Below, in pieces: positions 57,538 through 64,000 of a DNA stretch of 64,000 nt. The DNA lies in NCBI GenBank assembly GCA_910574455.1, contig CAJSYZ010000010.1, positions 1,826,770 through 1,890,769 on the forward strand. The letters run 5' to 3'. The stretch is from Trichaptum fuscoviolaceum. Taxonomy: Eukaryota > Basidiomycota > Agaricomycetes > Hymenochaetales > Trichaptaceae. A program made the translations under genes and the position numbers. How positions within the stretch are numbered: position 1 is the first letter of the stretch; each line of letters opens with the position of its first letter. Below the pieces are notes generated by a model. That model was not told the origin of the DNA. It did no database searches and was given only the letters and a program-made list of their open reading frames with translations.

Positions 57538-58948
57538 TCCCGCTACCCTTAAGGTAGCAGGGTATCCTATGGCGTATGCAACTGTCCACATTCTCTGCCA
57601 AAACTTTAAATGTCATGTGACTTGGTCTTTCGGTACCGAAACTACCTTTCGAAGCAGGTTGTTCTCACGCGATTTTTGGCCGCGTTCTTGTCCGCACAGA
57701 ACTTCGATATCCAGACTGTCTTAAACTCACTAACATGTTCCTATTCTGCTGCTGTACACAGTCATAATCTTGAGGCACACGTATCCTTCCAAAGCAGCTG
57801 GGACCCAAGTAATGGTTGAGACCGAATTGAGCAACCTCAATACGCCACCTATGTATTCTTCTCTTGAAAAAACTGATAGCTACGCCGACACTGACGCGGT
57901 GACAATGAGCATGGCAGCTTGGACGACTGTCGACCCGTTCCGTCATCCTTGGTTCGCATCCGCATCCGCATCCGCCTGTTGCGGGGTGTGAAACCATCTC
58001 AGCGATCCACTTGCGCGACTGCGCCAGGTGAAGGGAGCATTGTAGCTGCTGGAAGTACGGGGCGGACCGCTCAAGCACAGTCAGCCTCCCCTGGCGGTGT
58101 GAAGGCCGAGTGCAGCTATAGCGGCGCGATGCATACCCATCTTTGGCGCCGCGGCTTGAACGACGAGCTGATTTGCATTGGGTGTGCTCTACTGCAGGCT
58201 GGTGAGTGATCTCAGGTACTTTACTTCATGCTTCACTAAAATTCTTCGTGTATAGCATAAAGGACCGCGCCCCAAGAGCATGCGCAGCGAACACGGCGAG
58301 GTCCGCCACCAAAGCGCATCTCGCTCTGACAACAACGAAACAATGGGTGAGCCTGGTACTCTGCGAGAAGAAGCCCTAATTACAGGGCACATGACGCTCT
58401 ACCTATGCACGCAGAGCGCAACCCACTGCATGCTTGCACGTGCCCTCAAAAGTTGCTCGCCTGCGCTTAGCGCCCGGCGCTCGACCCTACTATAGCTCTT
58501 GAACGCGATGAAGGCTGCAGTAGCTGTCCGCAAGTCGCAACCACCCCGTCCCCGCGCATCTTGAGCTAGTGCGTTATTTGAACTTAGTTCTCCCTCCCGA
58601 AGACGATCAGCGACATCGCAAAACAGCTGTACAAGCGTTCGGATGAAGAAGAGCTGCGGAGGGAGAAGGACCTTGACGCAGTCATCGCGGCTTGCATTTT
58701 CATTGCGTGTTGTCAGGCGCGGTCCCTCGGACGTCCCATGACATCCAAGTCTGTAACCTGACCCGCGTCTCAAAGAAGACAGTATCCCGAGGTTGTCGCA
58801 GACTACAGAACAAACTTAATGATAGTAGACTTTTGTATGTATGTCAAAATAAATGTTCTTTTTTTCTTCTTTCTGTAACACTTTCTTCATACCCATCTCT
58901 GGGTAGCGGGCTCTGCTGTGAGTTAACTCACAGCCTCTAACTGCTTGT
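57538..58948 (+). mobile_element. Helitron-like non-autonomous element B carrying a TFIIB fragment
   Basis: 1,411 bp, starting on the base after element A. The 5' ~95 bp match A (TCCCGCTACCC, GGTAGC.GGGTAT, GTATGCAAC, GCCAAAA, GTCA.GTGA). The 3' ~120 bp match A from a T-rich stretch near 58,830 through GGGTAGCGGGCTCTGCTGTG. They contain the perfect palindrome GCTGTGAGTTAACTCACAGC and end CTAACTGCTTGT. The next base resumes the F-box gene. No helicase. Same reservations on class as for A. Confidence 0.7.
58580..58812 (+). pseudogene. Fragment of transcription factor IIB (TFIIB/SUA7) inside element B
   Basis: LPKTISDIAKQLYKRSDEEE, LRREKDLDAVIAACIFIACC, QAR, then a frame change to PRTSHDIQVCNLTRVSKKTV and CRRLQ. 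This is the first cyclin fold of TFIIB (usually ISDIAKQLYKR.DE..L..K, DAVIAACIFIACRQ..VPRT, ICNLT.VSKKT.GRC). A possible but uncertain zinc-ribbon remnant (NDELICIGCALLQAG) lies upstream near 58,150-58,200. The fragment is not functional. Confidence 0.8.
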
Positions 58949-60184
58949 GTTCCATTCATACTTGAAAGTACTCTTGTCCTTGCGTACAACATCGGGACTG
59001 ACGATATGCACGTGCTGCAGATAGGTCATGTACTCTAAGCCCATTTTCGACATTAGTGCATTAGTGTTTAAGATGTAATAAAGTCCATTTTCAAAAGCTT
59101 CGATTTCGTCCTCATCGATAGACCCGTCAAGGAGAAAATGCCGTAAATTGCGTGGCAAAATGCACTCCCGAAATATAGAGAGTGGAATACATAGGTGCGT
59201 GAGAGCGGCACAACATTCGAAGAATCTTGTGCCATGGTAAGGCCCGTATGCAGATCTCCTCACGGAACCTGTGACCACCAGGCGCTCCACTGGCATTTCC
59301 CCGACCTTAGGCAACGCATAGAGTGTATCGATACTGCAATTGATGAACTCCAAGACACGAAGCGAAGGGTAACTTAGCTCAAACAAAATAAGATGAGCAT
59401 ATCGATCATCCCAGCCGATTATGGAAAGGTGTCGGAGATAGGGCATTGCAGGGAGTACAACGCAGCCGCGTTCAAGAGTTTGCACGTCATGCACTGCCAG
59501 TGTCGGTCCATCTTTCCATACGCGTATCGCCAACTCCTGCATTGCTGGGAGTACTGCGATAGACCCAAGGCATGTTGAATCCATGATAGGATAATTGCAC
59601 AACAAATTCTTCGCTAAAAACACATCCAGATGCGTGAGCTTGGAGATATCCACACAATTTGTGTCAAGTATGTCCCCGATGTCGCCTTGGCCACGCGATC
59701 GATCAACAAAAGTCAAGCTTGGACAGGCATCGCAAATCATTTGATAATAACGTATTCGCTCGTCATAGTCACTTTGGTCGATCTTGCGGAAGCTCTCGAA
59801 TACATCTGCACCCATTGTAAGGGACTGGACAAGGTGCGGGAGGTGTTTATTATTGCAGTCCGCCATAGTTGTTGCCAGGATACCCAGTGCGATATGCGAA
59901 GGGACGAATATGTGTTCGTAAAGTACCTCTGTAGCCATTATGTACCAGTGCCAGGAGACGCACGCCAATGTACGGAGTGCTGGCTGAAATATAGACCGCC
60001 TATAAAAGCGAGGAGTCGCTGGTCCCGAGAAATGGACGATGAAGATGTCGAAGACGTCTTCTACAAGCTCGGTCGGTATGCGTTGCCATTCCGAAGGAGG
60101 AAGTAGTCGTGTCTCTCCTTTGTGCTCGAGGTTCGAAGCGAGCAGGCGGAAACGGTGGGTACGGTGAAGGCGGTGTTTGAGCAT
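58949..60184 (-). pseudogene. F-box protein, family alpha, copy 3, interrupted before its last 36 codons
   Basis: From ATG 60184 (MLKHRLHRTHRFRLLASNLE), F-box QRIPTELVEDVFDIFIVHF and CVSWHWYIMATEVLYEHIF, then LRR-like strands (ISKLTHLDVFLAKNLLC, LRHLSIIGWDDRYAHL, ALTHLCIPLSIFRECIL, LRHFLLDGSIDEDEIE) to KDKSTFKYEWN. At that point the frame enters element B and stops after three residues. The missing C-terminus lies at 55708-55601. The 412-codon frame is otherwise intact, so a truncated but largely complete protein could still be made; I list it as pseudogene because of the disruption. Confidence 0.85.
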
Positions 60185-60656
60185 TTTACGAGGATGCGGG
60201 GTGAGGAAACCGGACTGTCTTTGAGCAGCTATATGAAGGAAAACGGGATAGGGGCCCCTACCGTCCAAGTATCGCGCCTCTTAAAGTCTTCGAAACGTTG
60301 TTCAGTGTGTTGATGCCGACGGGGTCTTGGTAGAGAAGGCAATACGTGGCGTTTGTCTGCAGTTCATACGTACCATAACTTGAAGCGAGAGATGCTGATT
60401 ATCATCTAATTACAGAGCAAATTAGGGTACCGATGCCGTGGTCATTCTCTTGTTAGGTTTCGTGTTGCACTTTTTTGTGGACAAAGAAGAAGTAAGAGCG
60501 ATCATTCAGGCTTACATGGACCCTGGCTACTACTAGGTCTCGGCTTCTGAGCTTCAAGTTACCGATTGAGCCCGTGGGAGAGCTTGGATGACAGTGGGCC
60601 CAAAGCAATCCTGTATTGAGCCATTTTGTTTGGAATCCACCATCATCTTCTTCAGT
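60185..60656. other. Divergent upstream region of F-box alpha 3 and F-box beta 2
   Basis: Contains, on the minus strand, the same ~130-bp promoter block seen upstream of alpha 1 and 2 (including ACAAACGCCACNTATTGCC and GGCCCCTATCC-like stretches), and the leader of the beta gene. Confidence 0.5.
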
Positions 60657-62392
60657 ATGCTACTGCACGAGCTTCCTGTGGATATATTGATTGCTTTCCT
60701 ATGCCGCTATGACCTGAAGGAAGTTCTCAGACTTGAGCAGGTCGATCTTTCTTTGCTTAGCGTAAACCCTCGCTAAGCTCTCGCTAACTTACCCGTAGAC
60801 CTGTCGTACGATCAAGGACATCATTTCGACTCGGCAGGTTTGGCTGGCCCAACTCCGTCGCCTTGATCAAGCGCATGCGCCGAATTTGCCCATCCATGTC
60901 GATGTGACCACTCTCGAGCTCAGTGACCTTCGAGAAATCGTCACCACGGCCGTGCGGGCGTATGAGAACTGTCTCAAAGGAACTTTCGGTAGAAATGCCC
61001 GCTGCGAATCCATCCATGAGATAACCCTCGAGTTGGATCCGCCCGTCTCTGGAGGCAGCATTCGCAATGTTAAGCTAGTTCCCGGTGGAAGCTATCTCTT
61101 CGCTCGGTGGTCGTGTGGGTATATCCAGCTGATCGACACAAGAACGAGGAAGGCCGTCTGGACATATCCGGAAAATAAACTCGATAAAGCCTCTTTGACA
61201 ACCAACCTCAAAGCCAAATTTGATTTGCTTGGCTACGGCGTCGACTTTCGAAAAGACGGCACCGCGTCCGTCGTCTGTTACTTTAAAGCAAGACGGATAG
61301 CTGGGCGCGCTCATAGTAATAGCGCTAAAAGCTTGTGAGATTCTCCTATCTTCACAAGGCTTCATTAAATGCTAATATGTCTTCATGGACGCAGAAGAGT
61401 TGATGTGCTTCATGTCAATTTCGAGACTCTGGAGAAACACAAGCTATACTCAAAAGTGATAGATCATGAGAGTGATCTGCGTACTCTCAGTGTCGTCATA
61501 CAAGGGGACTTCCTGACGCTATTGTGCATTGCCACCGATGATCATCAAAGCGAATCATATTTGCTAGTCATTGCCAACTTTATCACCGATGAAATCGTAT
61601 ATACTAAGCTTCCTCAGGCTGTACAAGTAAGTAAACAACTTCTTTTGACAATGGACAATGCTTGACCTGACTTGTCAAAAGGGCAAATTACGTCCGAAGA
61701 TTACAATCATCCAGGGACATTTGTTCTTGGTAGACCATGGTGCTAACAGTTTCCTGTCATTGAGGATGTTGGATATTCGATATTTTTTCATCGGTTCACC
61801 ACCTGTATCTGAGACAATCGACATATGTGAACTAGGTCTCACAGACGTGGATTTTGGATTGCCGCCTGACTCTGAAGTCGTGATTGACGAAGCCACTGTT
61901 CCATCGCTGTGTTCTTTCCATTGGAAGGAGGAGAGGGAGAGGGTTGAGGTGATTAGCGTGCAGATTTACTCACGAGTAGCGCATTTTGGGAAAGGCTCAC
62001 CAGGATGGTCAGTAATATTCCGATATGCCTTTACACCTCGAAAATCGGAAGCAGAACCCCCGATGTTGACCCTCCTCGGAAGGAACGCGGTCGATCCTAG
62101 AGAACTCTCGTCCGACGGGAAGCCGGCTGTCTTGCACTGCCTTATTGAACAATTACCATTGTCTCTCCGCGCTCTCATGCTGCGCGCGACAATTAACAAG
62201 TACGAAAAACCCTTTTTCGATCTTGTTATATCAGTGCCAAAGGACAAAGCTAGTGCTAAAGGCTCAACGCTCGCAGTATCGAGTGTGCCTGGGAGACTTG
62301 ACATAGATGAATTTAGCGTAGATTATCTTAGTGGCGCAGTCATTCATACGGGCAAGGGCGATCGGTGGATCAAGATAGCCTATCCTGCGTGA
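60657..62392 (+). CDS. F-box protein, family beta, better-preserved copy
   Basis: Predicted SCF adaptor of Agaricomycete type. Exon 1 60657-60740 gives the F-box MLLHELPVDILIAFLCRYDL, KEVLRLEQ; exon 2 from 60799 gives TCRTIKDIISTRQVWLAQLR and a WD/beta-propeller-like body (LVPGGSYLFARWSCGYIQLI, TRTRKAVWTYPEN). The piece starting near 61395 gives RVDVLHVNFETLEKHKLYSK, and exon 4 61682-62392 ends DYLSGAVIHTGKGDRWIKIA. The junction between 61,292 and 61,395 is unresolved; without an intron there the frame stops at 61338. After the stop at 62392 a second frame (TDDGLLLVSLWDVLRFNQVL) continues in a family-like way, so a late frameshift is possible. Confidence 0.72.
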
Positions 62393-62886
62393 CAGACGAT
62401 GGTTTATTGTTGGTTAGTCTTTGGGATGTTCTGCGTTTCAACCAAGTTCTGTGGTTACATCAAGTCCGAATCAAACTGACAACGGACAATCTTCGCGAAG
62501 CGGTGGGTATGCAAGCTTTAAAATATGTATACTTGACGATAGCAAGGAAAGATCGAGAAGTCGGTCGTTGAAACTTAATAGCCAATGAATTGCACGTCAG
62601 GCTTACATTGATGAAAAAAAATGATAACACGAATAGCGAGGACTCACGATCGCGATCGCAGCACGATGGTCAGGTCAGTGCTGCCTGCTGCGTTAGCATA
62701 TTTATTTATAAAAGTATCCTGCACTTCCTGCACTTCTGCAGCCGAGATGCTTTAAACTCAGGTTGATCTACGCCCCAGAGGAAACCACGAACGTGTCATC
62801 AGCTATTCTAAAGCCCATCCGCCACTTGCATTTTTCGTGCCTTGAGTAGAGCTTACAATACCCGTCATATCGGAAGTTTCTATGCA
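62393..62886. other. Convergent 3' region between F-box beta 2 and alpha 4
   Basis: Holds possible continuation of the beta protein in another frame to about 62,571, then AT-rich 3' flanks. The part from 62,791 on matches 55,525 onward in the left duplicate. Confidence 0.45.
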
Positions 62887-64000
62887 TTATAGTGTCAGTA
62901 ACCATACTGGTATGAGATAAAACTGGGATAGCTTGATAAGCTGTCGCATACCTTCTAGGCTCACGGTAAATGTCACATTAGCTTTCTTCGCAGCTTCGAC
63001 GGCTTTATTCCATTCAGACTTAAAAGTACTCTTGTCCTTGCGTACAACGTCGGGACTGATAATATAAACGTGCTGCAGACGGGCCATGATATTTCTCTTC
63101 GCGAAGAGGGAAAACGGATCCTTTGTAGCGGCTTCTACTTTCAATTCGAACAACCGAGCTAGATCATCTTCAACAGATTCGAGTTCGCCCTCATCGTTAG
63201 TCCCGTCGAGGAAAAGATACTGCAAATTACGAGGCATGGCGATGAGAAGCCGGAACATTGAGAATGGAATGCATAAGTGCGTCAGGGCGTCAAAACCTTC
63301 GAAGAACAGGTCATGTCCCATAAGGCTTTCAGGACACTTCACATCGCCTGTGATCACCAAACGCTCGACTGCCGGGGGCGAGAACAAGCGATAGAAGTTA
63401 TCAATGCTGCAGTTGATGTACTCCACGATACGTACTAGAGGGAAGTCGAATTTCGTGACACTCAAGCGACAAAACTGTGCGTCCCAGCCTATGATAGAAA
63501 GGCGGCGGAGACGTGGCATCGCAGGGAGTAGGACTAAATCGGATGCATGCCTTCGCTGGTCACGCCCTATCGACCCAGCGGCATATGCTCGTATTGTCAA
63601 CTCCTGAACGGCTGGCAGTTCTGTGATAGATCCGAGAAACGTCTCACTCCTGTGAAGGCGCACCAAGTTTCCCCCTAAGGATACTTCCAGGTGCGTCAGC
63701 TTGGAGATATCCACCCTACTTGCTTCGATTATATCTCCAACGTAGTCGTGGCTACGCCATTGATGAATATAAGTCAAGTTTGGACAGACATGGCAGATCC
63801 TTCGGTAGTTACGAATCCGTTTGGCGTTTTTGTCTGCTTTGCGCAGACTCTTGAGTATATCCACACCCATTTGGAGGGACTGGACAAGGGGCGGGAGGTG
63901 TTTGTTATTGCAGTCCGTCATAGTCTTTGCAAGCAAATGCAAAGCGGCATGAGATTCGACGACTATGTGTTCGTAAAGGACCTCTGTAGCCATCATGTAC
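62887..64000 (-). CDS. F-box protein, family alpha, copy 4, cut by window edge
   Basis: The C-terminal ~370 residues are seen: WYMMATEVLYEHIVVESHAA at the edge, KTMTDCNNKHLPPLVQSLQM, RRICHVCPNLTYIHQWRSHD, LTHLEVSLGGNLVRLHRSET, LRRLSIIGWDAQFC, ALTHLCIPFSMF, LQYLFLDGTNDEGELESVED. The end is EAAKKANVTFTVSLEG and a hydrophobic tail stopping at 62887. It is closest to copy 1 over the middle part. The F-box itself lies beyond the window. A GGTATGCG donor near the end leaves a last small exon possible. Confidence 0.8.
   Translation of the reverse strand, partial: YMMATEVLYEHIVVESHAALHLLAKTMTDCNNKHLPPLVQSLQMGVDILKSLRKADKNAKRIRNYRRICHVCPNLTYIHQWRSHDYVGDIIEASRVDISKLTHLEVSLGGNLVRLHRSETFLGSITELPAVQELTIRAYAAGSIGRDQRRHASDLVLLPAMPRLRRLSIIGWDAQFCRLSVTKFDFPLVRIVEYINCSIDNFYRLFSPPAVERLVITGDVKCPESLMGHDLFFEGFDALTHLCIPFSMFRLLIAMPRNLQYLFLDGTNDEGELESVEDDLARLFELKVEAATKDPFSLFAKRNIMARLQHVYIISPDVVRKDKSTFKSEWNKAVEAAKKANVTFTVSLEGMRQLIKLSQFYLIPVWLLTL

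Larger units (their letters stand above)
53859..64000. repeat. Tandem duplication of a convergent F-box pair (beta plus, alpha minus)
   Basis: Left unit: beta pseudogene 53,859-55,190 with alpha 3 (60,184 back to 55,601, split by 3.24 kb). Right unit: beta 60,657-62,392 with alpha 4 (from beyond 64,000 back to 62,887). The shared 3' flanks between the pair members (55,190-55,600 and 62,393-62,886) show that the pair, not single genes, was duplicated. Confidence 0.75.

Noticed and set aside
55709..58948. LTR retrotransposon or processed pseudogenes as the explanation for the CSE1/TFIIB pieces
   Set aside because: No direct LTRs, no TSD, no poly-A tail, splice donors retained, and two adjacent segments share specific 5' and 3' ends.

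Overview
The window is nuclear DNA of a filamentous basidiomycete, most likely an Agaricomycete. The genes are densely packed and cut by many short introns (about 50-70 nt, GT..AG). Housekeeping proteins read as fungal orthologs, and lineage-typical families are present: F-box expansions, a WW-like/transmembrane family, DUF5872-Tudor proteins and fungal metacaspases. Exon boundaries were read by eye from GT/AG sites and restored reading frames; only genes described as exon-resolved are precise to the base.

Layout. 0-0.75 kb: 5' end of elongation factor 2 (minus). 1.6-3.58 kb: a non-autonomous DNA transposon with long terminal inverted repeats, a perfect 8-bp target-site duplication and an internal minisatellite. 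4.1-8.65 kb: two tandem, diverged metacaspase genes. 8.9-13.0 kb (minus): an Afi1/DENN-type polarity protein, then an NDUFAF2-like complex I assembly factor that is divergent from the proteasome lid subunit Rpn3 (13.2-15.05 kb). 15-18 kb: no gene seen. 18.1-20.6 kb: a Dal5-type MFS permease with a 16-nt microexon. 21.0-25.7 kb: a divergent pair, the RSC8/SWI3-type remodeler subunit and a large mitochondrial/PPR-like protein. 26.1-27.3 kb: a DUF5872 + Tudor-like protein. 27.5-30.3 kb: a WW-like membrane protein. 30.6-35.06 kb: a 2.3-kb tandem duplication, each copy with an F-box gene (family alpha). 35.8-37.05 kb: an AIM24-like protein. 37.56-42.0 kb: coatomer alpha. 42-45.3 kb: mostly unassigned. 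45.3-50.3 kb: a small unknown gene and a paxillin-like LIM protein. 50.7-52.2 kb: the divergent H2A-H2B pair. 52.4-53.4 kb: an unknown protein. 53.8-64 kb: a tandemly duplicated convergent F-box pair (beta on plus, alpha on minus), degraded in the left unit and better kept in the right.

The most unusual structure is at 55.7-58.95 kb. Two head-to-tail, non-autonomous, Helitron-like elements share about 95 bp at their 5' ends and about 120 bp at their 3' ends. One carries scrambled pieces of the exportin CSE1 and the other a piece of transcription factor TFIIB. Together they interrupt an F-box gene. Removing exactly 3,240 bp restores that gene's reading frame, which fixes the termini to within 1 bp and shows there is no target-site duplication. 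The TIR element at 1.6 kb is a second, mechanistically different mobile element. No autonomous transposase or helicase is present in the window.
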